A stretch of 64,000 nt of DNA from Actinomadura xylanilytica (GTDB lineage Bacteria > Actinomycetota > Actinomycetes > Streptosporangiales > Streptosporangiaceae), in assembly GCF_030283145.1 (NCBI RefSeq), contig NZ_JASNWE010000003.1, forward strand, positions 806,001 through 870,000, given 5' to 3'. Within the stretch, counting starts at the first letter, position 1. Each line of letters opens with the position of its first letter. Below the pieces are notes generated by a model. It was not told the DNA's origin, made no database searches, and saw nothing but the letters and a program-made list of their open reading frames with translations. Shown here piece after piece: positions 49,979-58,043 of this stretch. Made by a program: the position numbers and the translations under genes.

Positions 49979-50649
49979 GTGAGCACACCGATCCCTTCGT
50001 CCTGCCGGCCGGAGAGGCCGCGGCCCTGATGCGGGGCGCGCCGTGGCGGCGGCTGGTGACGGTCGGGGACAGCGTCGCCGAGGGCGTCCGCGACCCCGCC
50101 CCCGGCTACCGGGACCTGTCCTGGGTCGACCGGGTCGAGGAGGCCCTCGCGGCGGCGGTGCCCGACCTCGCCGCGCTCAACCTGGGACGGCGCGACCTGG
50201 TCGCCGCCGAGATCCGCGCGACGCAACTCCGGCCCGCGCTGGAGTTCCGGCCCGATCTGGCGATCGTGGTCGGGGGCGGGAACGACATGCTCGCTCCCGA
50301 GTTCGACGCGGACGCGGTGCGCGCCGAGCTGGCCGCCATGGTCTCGGCGTTCCGGGAGGCCGGCGCCGACGTCCTCACCATCGGCCTGTTCGACATCACC
50401 GCCGCCGGTCTCGGCCCGCGCCGGTTCCGCGCGGCCATCTCCGCGCGCACGCGGCTGCTCGGCGAGCTGACCGCGGAGGTCGCCGCCGAGCACGGCGCCC
50501 ATCACGTGCACAACCCGCCCGACCATCCGGCCGCGTCCGACCCCGGCATCTACAGCGCGGACCGGCTGCACTTCAACGCCCGGGGGCACGCCATCGCGGC
50601 GGCGGGAACGATCCGCGCCCTGGCCGGCCTGCTCGGCCCGCGGCGGTGA
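49975..50649 (+). CDS. SGNH/GDSL hydrolase (second copy)
   Basis: A 224-residue SGNH hydrolase with VGDSVAEGV (Ser), GGGNDML (Asn) and DRLHFNARGH (Asp/His). It overlaps the MFS stop codon by four bases, so both are made from one message. The pairing of an efflux pump with an esterase under one TetR suggests that an acylated compound is cleaved and exported, or that a cleavable drug is detoxified; this is inference. Confidence 0.88.
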   Translation: MSEHTDPFVLPAGEAAALMRGAPWRRLVTVGDSVAEGVRDPAPGYRDLSWVDRVEEALAAAVPDLAALNLGRRDLVAAEIRATQLRPALEFRPDLAIVVGGGNDMLAPEFDADAVRAELAAMVSAFREAGADVLTIGLFDITAAGLGPRRFRAAISARTRLLGELTAEVAAEHGAHHVHNPPDHPAASDPGIYSADRLHFNARGHAIAAAGTIRALAGLLGPRR

Positions 50650-50674
50650 CGGCTGAAAGGCGGCCTGGGGCGGG

Positions 50675-52465
50675 CTACTTGGCGTCGGCGTAGCAGTCGA
50701 CGGTCGCGATCTCCATGGGGAACACGACCGGGGTGTCGCCGAACAGGAGCCGGCCGGCCTCGGCGGCGGCGGCGTGGATCGCGGCCGTCACCTCGCCGGC
50801 GAGCCCGGCCGGGGCGTGCACGATCACCTCGTCGTGCTGGAAGAACACCAGGTGCGGCGGGCCGAGGGCGGTGAGGCGGCGGCGCAGTTCGCCGAGCAGC
50901 GCCAGCGCCCAGTCGGCGGCGGTGGCCTGCACGACGAAGTTGCGGGTGAACCGGCCTCTGCTGCGCAGCGCCTGCGCCGCCGTCCCCTGGCCCGTCCCCT
51001 GGCCGGTCCCGTCGGGGACGGCGCGGTCGTCGTCGCCCGCCGAGGTCAGCTCGCGCCAGCCGGCCGACGGCGGCGGGCAGGTGCGGCCCAGCCGCGACCG
51101 GACGAGGTGGCCCCGTTCGCCCGCGCGGGCGGCGGCCTCCACGAAGCCGAACGCGTCCGGGAAGCGGTTCCTGAGCACGGCCAGGAGCTGCACGGCCTCA
51201 CCGGTGCCGCCGCCGTACATCGCCGAGAGCAGCGCGAGCTTGGCCTTGTCGCGGGCGGTCAGCTCGCCCGTCCGCGCGCCGCCGGCCCGAGTGGCCCCGG
51301 TCCGCGCGCCGCCGGACGACGGGACGTCCGCGCGGAAGGCGTCCGACAGCGCCTCGTACAGGTCGCCGTGCGCGGCTGCGGCGGCGAACGCCCGGTCGCC
51401 CGCGAGCGCGGCCAGCACCCTCGGTTCAAGCTGCGCGGCGTCGGCGACGACCAGCACCCAGCCGGGATCGGCGACGACCGCCGTGCGCAGCACCCGGGGG
51501 ATCTGCAACGCGCCGCCGCCGTTGGTCGCCCACCGTCCCGACACCACCCCGCCCACCACGTACTCGGGACGGAACCGGCCCTCGTGCACCCAGGTGTCGA
51601 GCCAGGACCAGCCGTGCGCGGTGTGCAGCCGGGCCAGCTCCTTGTACTCCAGCAGCAGCGGCACCGCGGGGTGGTCGAGGCGCTTGAGCACGTGCGCGCG
51701 GGTGGACGGCACGGGCAGCCCGGCCGCCGCGAACGCCTTGAGGATCTGGGCCGGTGAGTCGGGGTTGACGTGGTTGCGGGGGCCGAACGCGGCGCCGATG
51801 CGGTCGGCGAGGTCCTGGAGCCTGCGGGGCCGCAGCCCGCCGGACGGGCGGGGCCCGAGCAGCTCGGTGAGCAGCGCGTCGTGCCGCGCGGCCGACCAGG
51901 GCAGCCCGTGGTGGGTCAGCTCGGCGGCCACCAGCGCGCCCGCCGACTCGGCCGCGGCGAGCAGCGCGAACCCGTCGAGCCCGGCGATGACGCGGCGCTG
52001 CTCGGCGTGGACGGCGGTGATCCGGTCGAGGTCCTCGCCGTCGCCGGACGGGTCGGCGGAGCCGGGACCGGCGCCGGGCTCCGAGCCCGGATCGGAGTCG
52101 AACAGCGACGGCTGCGGCGCGGGGTCGGCCGGGACCCGGTCGGCGGGCACCGGCTCGCCGCGCAGCCGCGCCCACGCGGCCCGGACCGAACGGGGCTCGC
52201 CGTACCGTCCGGCATGGCCGAGCAGCAGGCTCTCGACCAGTTCCAGGTCGTGGCAGCGCGCCACCCGCACGCCCGCGCGCAGCAGCCGCGGGTAGAGCCG
52301 GGCGGTCGAGGACCACACCCAACGGGGCGCGTCCGCCCGCTCGCGCGCCCCGACCGCGGCGGCCAGATCGGGGACGGTCTCGGCGGGCCCGGCGGGCGTG
52401 CCGTCCTCGGCGAAGGGCTGTAGCGCTCCCCCGCCGTCCGGCCCGGCGGCCACCACGATCCTCAC
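50675..52465 (-). CDS. Bifunctional 3'-5' exonuclease/DNA polymerase-like protein (family A)
   Basis: A 596-residue family A DNA polymerase homologue lacking the 5'-nuclease domain. The C-terminal half has motif A VVADAAQLEPRVLAAL (canonical D-Y-S-Q-I-E-L-R), motif B DKAKLALLSAMYGGGTG and motif C FFQHDEVIVHAPAG, so the metal-binding aspartates are retained. The N-terminal exonuclease-like region appears degenerate. Such short Pol I paralogues are common in actinomycetes, where they are thought to act in repair. It is convergent with the SGNH gene. Confidence 0.87.
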   Translation of the reverse strand: MRIVVAAGPDGGGALQPFAEDGTPAGPAETVPDLAAAVGARERADAPRWVWSSTARLYPRLLRAGVRVARCHDLELVESLLLGHAGRYGEPRSVRAAWARLRGEPVPADRVPADPAPQPSLFDSDPGSEPGAGPGSADPSGDGEDLDRITAVHAEQRRVIAGLDGFALLAAAESAGALVAAELTHHGLPWSAARHDALLTELLGPRPSGGLRPRRLQDLADRIGAAFGPRNHVNPDSPAQILKAFAAAGLPVPSTRAHVLKRLDHPAVPLLLEYKELARLHTAHGWSWLDTWVHEGRFRPEYVVGGVVSGRWATNGGGALQIPRVLRTAVVADPGWVLVVADAAQLEPRVLAALAGDRAFAAAAAHGDLYEALSDAFRADVPSSGGARTGATRAGGARTGELTARDKAKLALLSAMYGGGTGEAVQLLAVLRNRFPDAFGFVEAAARAGERGHLVRSRLGRTCPPPSAGWRELTSAGDDDRAVPDGTGQGTGQGTAAQALRSRGRFTRNFVVQATAADWALALLGELRRRLTALGPPHLVFFQHDEVIVHAPAGLAGEVTAAIHAAAAEAGRLLFGDTPVVFPMEIATVDCYADAK

Positions 52466-52526
52466 CCGCCCATTGTGGTCCCCGGCACCGACAGAACGGC
52501 GCGCCGCCCGGTCCCGGAAACGGCGG

Positions 52527-52557
52527 ACCCCTCCGCGCCCGGCGGGCGCGGAGGGGT
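52527..52557. terminator. Terminator after DUF4234 gene
   Basis: Arms ACCCCTCCGCGCCC and GGGCGCGGAGGGGT (14 bp, perfect) around a three-base loop lie 22 bp beyond the minus-strand stop codon at 52580. Confidence 0.85.
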
Positions 52558-52579
52558 TCGGAAGGGCTGCCGTTCCCGG

Positions 52580-53083
52580 TCAGGCGACCAGGGAGACCTG
52601 CTGGCCGGGGGGCGTGTCCCCGTAGCGGTCGACGACCTTGTTGAGCTGGATCTGGTAGTACAGCACGCCGAACCCGAAGATTCCGAGCAGGAAGCCCATG
52701 CCTCCGCTGCACTCGGCCGGCAGCCCGGCGGCGCGCTGCGCCTGGGCGATCCGCCCGCCGAGCTTGACGTACATCACCAGCGGCCAGATGCCGAGGGTGC
52801 AGGCACCGAACAGCATCGACAGCAGGGCGTTCACCGAGGCGTCGCCGCTGCGGCGGTCGAAACCGAACAGCTCGGCGTGCACCTTGTAGAACCAGACCAG
52901 GCCGTAGATCCCAAAGGTGATCATCGGCAGGCCGAGCCAGGCGCCCACCGGGTTGCGGCGCTTCATGTTCTGGCCCGCCCCGGTGGCGACCGGGCCGCCC
53001 TGCTGGTGCTGGACCGGCGCGGGGGCGTAGCCGCCCTGGTGGTGCTGCTGCTGCTGGGGCTGACCCTGCGGGGGGTAACTCAT
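52580..53083 (-). CDS. DUF4234 family membrane protein
   Basis: A 167-residue protein. The first ~40 residues are Gln/Pro/Gly-rich and disordered; the rest is the DUF4234 domain with four membrane segments (VGAWLGLPMITFGIYGLVWF, ALLSMLFGACTLGIWPLVMY and two more to GFGVLYYQIQLNKVVDRYG). Function is unknown; the family is often associated with envelope biology. The ATG at 53083 is used. It has its own terminator and is probably monocistronic. Confidence 0.85.
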   Translation of the reverse strand: MSYPPQGQPQQQQHHQGGYAPAPVQHQQGGPVATGAGQNMKRRNPVGAWLGLPMITFGIYGLVWFYKVHAELFGFDRRSGDASVNALLSMLFGACTLGIWPLVMYVKLGGRIAQAQRAAGLPAECSGGMGFLLGIFGFGVLYYQIQLNKVVDRYGDTPPGQQVSLVA

Positions 53084-53251
53084 TGCACTCCTGTGGACGC
53101 GGTCAATGGTTCGGCCGACCGTCCCTGGTACCGGTCATCCGATTTTGGCGAGCCCTGACTGTACGACAACGGACCGGCCCCAGGCAGGGAAAACGCCCAG
53201 AATGTCGAGGTTTACGAAAGATTTCCTGAACTGGCGTTCGGAACATTTGCC

Positions 53252-54796
53252 CTAGCGCAACGGAATCGTCACTTCGTCCTCGCAGGGCGGATCGGCCTCG
53301 TGGTCGCCGCAGCCCGTCGCCGCGAAGCAGCGGATGCGCAGCTCCCGCTCGCCCACGTCCACCCGCAGGAAGCTCTTGAAGAACGGCGGCCGGTCCCAGT
53401 CGGCCATCTCCGACCGGAAGAGCTGCGGCAGCCCGCGCACCGGCAGCCGCAGCAGGCGGTGCCGGTACCGCGTCCCGCGCGGGACGCCGAGCACGGCCGC
53501 CACGAACCGGGCCCTGCGCGACGGCGTCATCCCGGCGTCGTACCCGCGGCCGGGACGGATGCCGAGCCGGTGCTCCACCGCCGCCGTCGCCTCCTCCGGG
53601 GTGAGCTCGAACAGCTTCGGCAGCCGCAGCCACCGCCCGTACAGCTTGCTGTAGCGCGACAGCGAGTCGCCGCGCAGCGGGTAGCAGCGGAACTCCTCCT
53701 CGTCGACCACGTGCGTGCGCGGGATGATGTGCGTGGCGTGCATGAACGCGCCGCCGCCCCCCGACACCAGGTACTGGACGGTCCGGTCGCCCACCCGCAC
53801 CGGGTAGCGCTGGTAGTTGTGGATGTCGCCGCCGATCGCCGCGATGTAGTGGTGCCGCGGATCCTGGACGATCTCGTCGACCGTGCCGCCGCCCTCGATC
53901 GCGCCCGGCCTGCGGTCGTCGTCCACCCGCAGCGGCTTCCCGGTGACCAGCAGCTTGGCCTTCGGGCCGGCGGAGATCTCGCGCAGCCACGCCCCCTGGT
54001 CGCGGTCGAGCCGGCCGGTGACGCCGGTGTCGATCCCGATGATGCGCAGGCTCGGGGTGTCGATCGCCCAGTACGGGCCCGGCTGGACGGCGCGCTGCCC
54101 GGCCGCGCCGCGGTACTCCGCCCGCGCCGCGGCGAGGGCCCGCTCGTCGACCGGGCCGGACCTGCGCCACAGCAGGCGGGCCACCGCGCCGAACGGGCCG
54201 CGCCACGGCGGCGGCGCGCAGTCGGCGTCGAGATCGCAGAAGACCCGCAGGAATCCGCGCAGCCCGTCGTACCAGTCGTGGTTGCCGGGCACCGCGTAGA
54301 TCGGCCCCGGGTAGTCCCGGTACGGCCGCAGGAACTTGGCCGGGTAGTCGGCGGTGTCGCCGGTCGGATAGATCACGTCACTGGCGATGACCATGAAGTC
54401 GGTGCCGGCGCCCGCCGCCAGCAGCGGCGGCACCACGGCGTACTGCGACCGGTCGCCCTCGCCGGTGTCGCCGAGCACCGCGAACGAGAACTCGGGCGCC
54501 GGCCGGTGCAGGGTGAACGCGGCGGGCGTGCCGCGCTCGGCGAGCGCCGTGACGCAGCGGCGGCGGATGGCGTCGCACGGGTCGCCGAAGAGGCGGGCGA
54601 TCACATCGTTGCGCGAGCGCCACAGCACCGACGGCCGCCGCCACGACAGCGGCCGGACCCGCTCGGGCAGCAGGTCGTTGAAGGTGCCCCGCGAGCCGCA
54701 CACCCACCCGGCCCCCGCCTCGGAGGTACGCGAGTTGGCGGCGGCCCGCCGGGGCTCCGCCGTGTCCTCGGCGTCCTCGGCGTCGTCGGCACGCAC
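53252..54796 (-). CDS. Calcineurin-like metallophosphoesterase
   Basis: A 514-residue soluble phosphoesterase. Metal-binding motifs are visible: FAVLGDTGEGD (~110), YAVPGNHDWYDGL (~170) and IGGDIHNYQRY (~320). The final ~120 residues are an extra domain with many aromatic and basic residues. Substrate unknown. The GTG at 54796 is preceded by GGAGGTGAT, a near-perfect match to the 16S rRNA tail, but that sequence is buried in a 14-bp hairpin arm. The gene follows the symporter on the same strand, with a 183-bp gap. Confidence 0.87.
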   Translation of the reverse strand: MRADDAEDAEDTAEPRRAAANSRTSEAGAGWVCGSRGTFNDLLPERVRPLSWRRPSVLWRSRNDVIARLFGDPCDAIRRRCVTALAERGTPAAFTLHRPAPEFSFAVLGDTGEGDRSQYAVVPPLLAAGAGTDFMVIASDVIYPTGDTADYPAKFLRPYRDYPGPIYAVPGNHDWYDGLRGFLRVFCDLDADCAPPPWRGPFGAVARLLWRRSGPVDERALAAARAEYRGAAGQRAVQPGPYWAIDTPSLRIIGIDTGVTGRLDRDQGAWLREISAGPKAKLLVTGKPLRVDDDRRPGAIEGGGTVDEIVQDPRHHYIAAIGGDIHNYQRYPVRVGDRTVQYLVSGGGGAFMHATHIIPRTHVVDEEEFRCYPLRGDSLSRYSKLYGRWLRLPKLFELTPEEATAAVEHRLGIRPGRGYDAGMTPSRRARFVAAVLGVPRGTRYRHRLLRLPVRGLPQLFRSEMADWDRPPFFKSFLRVDVGERELRIRCFAATGCGDHEADPPCEDEVTIPLR

Positions 54797-54885
54797 AGAT
54801 CACCTCCGGGGGGTCCTCCCGAGGGGCGGGACGGGGCGTCCCGCTCGGGAGAAAGGGTCAGGCACACCCTTCCCGGAGGTGATCT
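54797..54885 (-). promoter_or_regulatory. Nested hairpin containing the phosphoesterase ribosome binding site
   Basis: Three coaxial stems are seen: an outer 14-bp perfect arm pair ending in AGATCACCTCCGG / CCGGAGGTGATCT (54797-54810 and 54872-54885), a middle CTCCCGAG / CTCGGGAG (54816-54823 and 54844-54851), and an inner GCGGGACG / CGTCCCGC. In the minus-strand transcript the outer arm nearest the gene is its Shine-Dalgarno sequence. The element may be a terminator, an attenuator or a translational switch. Confidence 0.65.
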
Positions 54886-54906
54886 GAGCGTCAAGCGCGG
54901 CGAGGC

Positions 54907-54983
54907 GCCCGGTGCCGGAGGCCCGGTGCTCAGGGCCCGGTGCCGGAGGCCCGGTGCTCAGGGGCCCGGTGCCGGAGGCTCAG
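54907..54983. repeat. 28-29 bp tandem repeats after symporter gene
   Basis: The unit beginning GCCCGGTGCCGGAG starts at 54907, 54935 and 54964; its second half is GCCCGGTGCTCAG. The third, partial copy contains the stop codon of the symporter gene. Confidence 0.75.
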
Positions 54984-56638
54984 TGCGCGCCCGTGCCGGT
55001 GAGCGCGCGCACCTCCAGCTCGGCGAACTTCTCGTCGGTGCGCTCCTTGGAGAGCACGGTGCCGAGATAGGCGCACAGGAACCCGATCGGGATCGAGATG
55101 AGCCCGGGGTTCTGCAACGGGATCGGCGCGACGGTGTCGACGCTGAACAGCGCGTCCGGGTTGCCCTTGGGGAGGGTGGCGGACTTCCCGCCGAAGCAGA
55201 TCGGGCTGAGCAGCACCACCCCGACCGCGGAGACGAGCCCGCCGTAGATGCCCGCGACCGCGCCGGAGGTGTTGAACTTCTTCCAGAACAGCGAGAACAG
55301 CAGCGTCGGCAGGTTCGCCGACGCGGCCACCGCGAACGCCAGCGCCACCAGGAACGCCACGTTCAGCCCGCGCGCGAAGATGGACAGCAGGATCGAGACG
55401 GCGCCGATGACGATCGCCGCGATCCGCGCCACCCGCACCTCGTCGCGCTCGGTCGCCCTGCCCCGGCGGAACACGTTGGCGAACAGGTCGTGCGCGAACG
55501 AGGACGACGAGGCGAGGGTGAGCCCGGCCACCACGGCGAGGATGGTCGCGAACGCGACCGCCGCGATGACCGCCAGGAAGACCGCCCCGCCGGTCGACCC
55601 GGCCCCGCCGCCGAGTTCCTGGGCGACCTGGACCGCGGCGGTGTTGCCGCCCTTGTCCTGCGCCAGGATCGCCTTGCTGCCGACCAGCGCCGCCGCGCCG
55701 AACCCGATGACCAGCGTCATCAGGTAGAACACGCCGATGATGCCGATGGCCCAGTTGACCGAGGCGCGGGCCGCCCGCGCGTTGGGCACGGTGTAGAAGC
55801 GGATCAGGATGTGCGGCAGCCCTGCGGTGCCGAGCACCAGGGCGAGACCGAGCGACAGCAGGTCGAGCTTGGACCACATGTCGGTGGCGCCGTACTTCAG
55901 CCCTGGGACCAGGAACTTCTCCCCCTTGCCGCTGGCGTCGGCGGCGGCGCCGAGCAGCGTGGACGGGTTGAAGCTGTACTTCGACAGCACCCAGACCGTC
56001 ATGACCAGCGCGCCGCTCATCAGCATCACGGCCTTGACGATCTGCACCCAGGTGGTGCCCTTCATCCCGCCGACCGTGACGTAGAAGATCATCAGCGCGC
56101 CGACGGCGACGATCGTCCAGATCTTGGCGCTCTCGCCCGAGACGCCGAGCAGCAGCGACACCAGCGCGCCCGCGCCGACCATCTGGGCGAGCAGGTAGAA
56201 GATCGACACCACGATGGTGGAGATGCCGGCCGCGGCGCGCACCGGCCGCTGCCGCATCCGGAACGCGAGCACGTCGGCCATGGTGAACCGGCCGGAGTTG
56301 CGCAGCATCTCGGCGACCAGGAGCAGCGCGACCAGCCACGCCACCAGGAAGCCGATCGAGTAGAGGAACCCGTCGTAGCCCGACAGGGCGAACATCCCCG
56401 CGATGCCGAGGAACGAGGCGGCCGACATGTAGTCGCCGCCGATGGCCAGGCCGTTCTGGAGCGGGGTGAACGCCCGCCCGCCGGCGTAGTAGTCGGCGGC
56501 GGTCTTTGTCTGCCGGGACGCCCAGAGGGTGATGAAGAGGGTGATCGCCACGAAGACGCCGAACAGGATCAGCGAGAACGTGCGGTGCTCGTTCTCGGAG
56601 GCCGCGAGCACCGGCGCGGCGAGCGTACCGGGGGTCAT
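54980..56638 (-). CDS. actP: Sodium:solute symporter, acetate permease type
   Basis: A 552-residue symporter of the SSS family with about 13 membrane segments. The family signature region GGDYMSAASFLGIAGMFALS and the extended helix GLAIGG are typical of ActP/MctC, which take up acetate and other short monocarboxylates. The gene directly follows a DUF485 gene and overlaps it by four bases (ATGA), the canonical yjcH-actP pair. The symbol is by family resemblance and gene order. Confidence 0.9.
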   Translation of the reverse strand: MTPGTLAAPVLAASENEHRTFSLILFGVFVAITLFITLWASRQTKTAADYYAGGRAFTPLQNGLAIGGDYMSAASFLGIAGMFALSGYDGFLYSIGFLVAWLVALLLVAEMLRNSGRFTMADVLAFRMRQRPVRAAAGISTIVVSIFYLLAQMVGAGALVSLLLGVSGESAKIWTIVAVGALMIFYVTVGGMKGTTWVQIVKAVMLMSGALVMTVWVLSKYSFNPSTLLGAAADASGKGEKFLVPGLKYGATDMWSKLDLLSLGLALVLGTAGLPHILIRFYTVPNARAARASVNWAIGIIGVFYLMTLVIGFGAAALVGSKAILAQDKGGNTAAVQVAQELGGGAGSTGGAVFLAVIAAVAFATILAVVAGLTLASSSSFAHDLFANVFRRGRATERDEVRVARIAAIVIGAVSILLSIFARGLNVAFLVALAFAVAASANLPTLLFSLFWKKFNTSGAVAGIYGGLVSAVGVVLLSPICFGGKSATLPKGNPDALFSVDTVAPIPLQNPGLISIPIGFLCAYLGTVLSKERTDEKFAELEVRALTGTGAH

Positions 56639-57072
56639 TCGCGCCCCTCCTTCTCGTCCTTCTCGTTCTTCGCGTGCGTCCCGGGCTCGTCCACGGCCGC
56701 GCCGGCCCCCGCGCCGGCGGTCCCCGCGGGGACCTCGGCGCGGACCAGCTCGGCGAGCGGCTCCAGCCTGTTGCGGGCGTGGCGCTCGTACAGCCAGGCG
56801 ATGAGGAAGGTGGAGACGAACTGCAAGAGCCCGAACACCAGGGCCACGTTGATGTGCCCGACGACCTTGGTCCCCATGAAACCGCGCGCGTAGGCCGACA
56901 GCACGACGTACAGCAGGTACCAGACCAGGAACGCCAGCGTCATGGGGAACACGAAGCGGCGGAAGGCCCGGCGAAGCCGCTCGAACTCAGGGCTCTCGCT
57001 CAGTTGCACGTAGGCCGCGTTGTCGAGCCCGCCTCCCGCGGACCCCGGCCCGGACGAGTCCTCCGTTGTCAC
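56635..57072 (-). CDS. DUF485 family membrane protein (YjcH-like)
   Basis: A 145-residue protein whose central ~90 residues are the DUF485 domain: SPEFERLRRAFRRFVFPMTL, then AFLVWYLLYVVLSAYARGFM and the second helix VALVFGLLQFVSTFLIAWLY. The C-terminal 40 residues are charged and disordered. This is the standard partner of acetate-type SSS symporters. Three GTG codons (57072, 57078, 57081) are possible starts; 57072 gives the best spacing from AGG. Confidence 0.87.
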   Translation of the reverse strand: MTTEDSSGPGSAGGGLDNAAYVQLSESPEFERLRRAFRRFVFPMTLAFLVWYLLYVVLSAYARGFMGTKVVGHINVALVFGLLQFVSTFLIAWLYERHARNRLEPLAELVRAEVPAGTAGAGAGAAVDEPGTHAKNEKDEKEGRE

Positions 57073-57157
57073 ACACACCACCGCCTGATCACTCCGCGAA
57101 TGTCACCGAGAACGGCGGTCACGATGCCGGACGAAGCTGGCCGATGGCGGCCAATTG

Positions 57158-57171
57158 ACCAAGAACTTGGT
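57158..57171. promoter_or_regulatory. Inverted repeat upstream of DUF485/symporter operon
   Basis: ACCAAG-AA-CTTGGT lies ~87 bp upstream of the operon start, with further CCAA/TTGG flanks (57151-57154 and 57169-57174). It is a likely operator for an unidentified regulator. Confidence 0.35.
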
Positions 57172-57281
57172 TGGCTGGTCAGAACGGATATACGCCCGAT
57201 GCCGGGCTGATGCCAGACCGTGATACAAGTCACACGGAATGCGATATTCCACCAACACCGTCACCCTGGGTCACCACGGCG

Positions 57282-57318
57282 CCGGGCGTCCGGGGCACTC
57301 GGTGCCCCGGACGCCCGG
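57282..57318. terminator. Terminator after YccF gene
   Basis: A 17-bp perfect stem (57282-57298 and 57302-57318, core GGGCGTCCGGGGCAC) with a three-base loop lies five bases beyond the stop codon at 57324. Confidence 0.85.
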
Positions 57319-57323
57319 ACGGC

Positions 57324-57725
57324 TCACTCGACCTCGAAGCCCCTGCGGTCGCCGCCGGTGGGGACGATCTCCCGCCCGAGCGGCAGCAGCGACACCGGGA
57401 TCAGCTTGAAGTTGGCGATCCCGAACGGGATCCCGATGATCGTGATGCACAGCGCGATACCGGTGAACAGGTGCCCGAGCGCCAGCCACCAGCCGGCCAC
57501 GATCACCCAGATCACGTTGCCGAGGCTGGACCCGGCGCCCGCGTCCCGGCGCCGGACCACGGTGTTGCCGAACGGCCAGAGCGCGAACGCCGCGATGCGG
57601 AACGAGGCGATGCCGAACGGGATGGTGATGATCAGGATGCAGCAGATGATCCCGGCGAGGACGTAGCCGATCGCGAGCCAGAATCCCGACAGGACGAGCC
57701 AGATGATGTTCAGGAGGGTGCGCAC
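57324..57725 (-). CDS. YccF domain membrane protein
   Basis: A 133-residue protein with two copies of the YccF hydrophobic domain: NIIWLVLSGFWLAIGYVLAG and NVIWVIVAGWWLALGHLFTG, each followed by an I-x-x-IPFGIA-x-F motif. Four membrane segments result. Function is unknown. The GTG at 57725 starts at the family's usual N-terminus (RTLLNIIWLV). It follows a possible secreted peptide gene by four bases. Confidence 0.9.
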   Translation of the reverse strand: MRTLLNIIWLVLSGFWLAIGYVLAGIICCILIITIPFGIASFRIAAFALWPFGNTVVRRRDAGAGSSLGNVIWVIVAGWWLALGHLFTGIALCITIIGIPFGIANFKLIPVSLLPLGREIVPTGGDRRGFEVE

Positions 57726-57729
57726 GCGA

Positions 57730-57903
57730 TCACCTTAGGCGAGCGGGCCGCCGGGCGGCGGTGCCGCGGACCGGCCCCCGGCGCCGCGGCACCAGGCGCG
57801 TGGTGGTCGCCGGCGCCACCCCCGTAGACACCGGCGCCACCACGGCGAGGGCGCCTGTGGTCATCATGAGTCCCCCCAGAACGGCGAGCTGTCGCCTTCT
57901 CAT
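57730..57903 (-). CDS. Possible small secreted basic peptide
   Basis: The ATG at 57903 is preceded by GGAGG at ideal spacing. The 57-residue product has a signal peptide (MRRRQLAVLGGLMMTTGALA, then VVAPVSTGVAPA) and an arginine-rich mature part ending RRPARLR. It ends four bases before the YccF gene and could be its leader gene. No family is recognised; it may also be a chance frame, since the mature part is low-complexity. Confidence 0.4.
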   Translation of the reverse strand: MRRRQLAVLGGLMMTTGALAVVAPVSTGVAPATTTRLVPRRRGPVRGTAARRPARLR

Positions 57904-58043
57904 GATGCCTCCACAGACGGCCCCAGAGTCCCTAATCGGGACGTAATGAAACGCTATCCGTGGGCCCGTAATGGAGACGTAAACCGCCCCAAACGCGGGG
58001 GCCAATTCTCGTCGATGCGCCGTATATCCAGGTCAGAGGGGTG

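Noticed and set aside
53300..56893. 1197-codon plus-strand frame across phosphoesterase and symporter genes
   Set aside because: It runs antisense through three recognisable genes and shows no domain; high-GC shadow.
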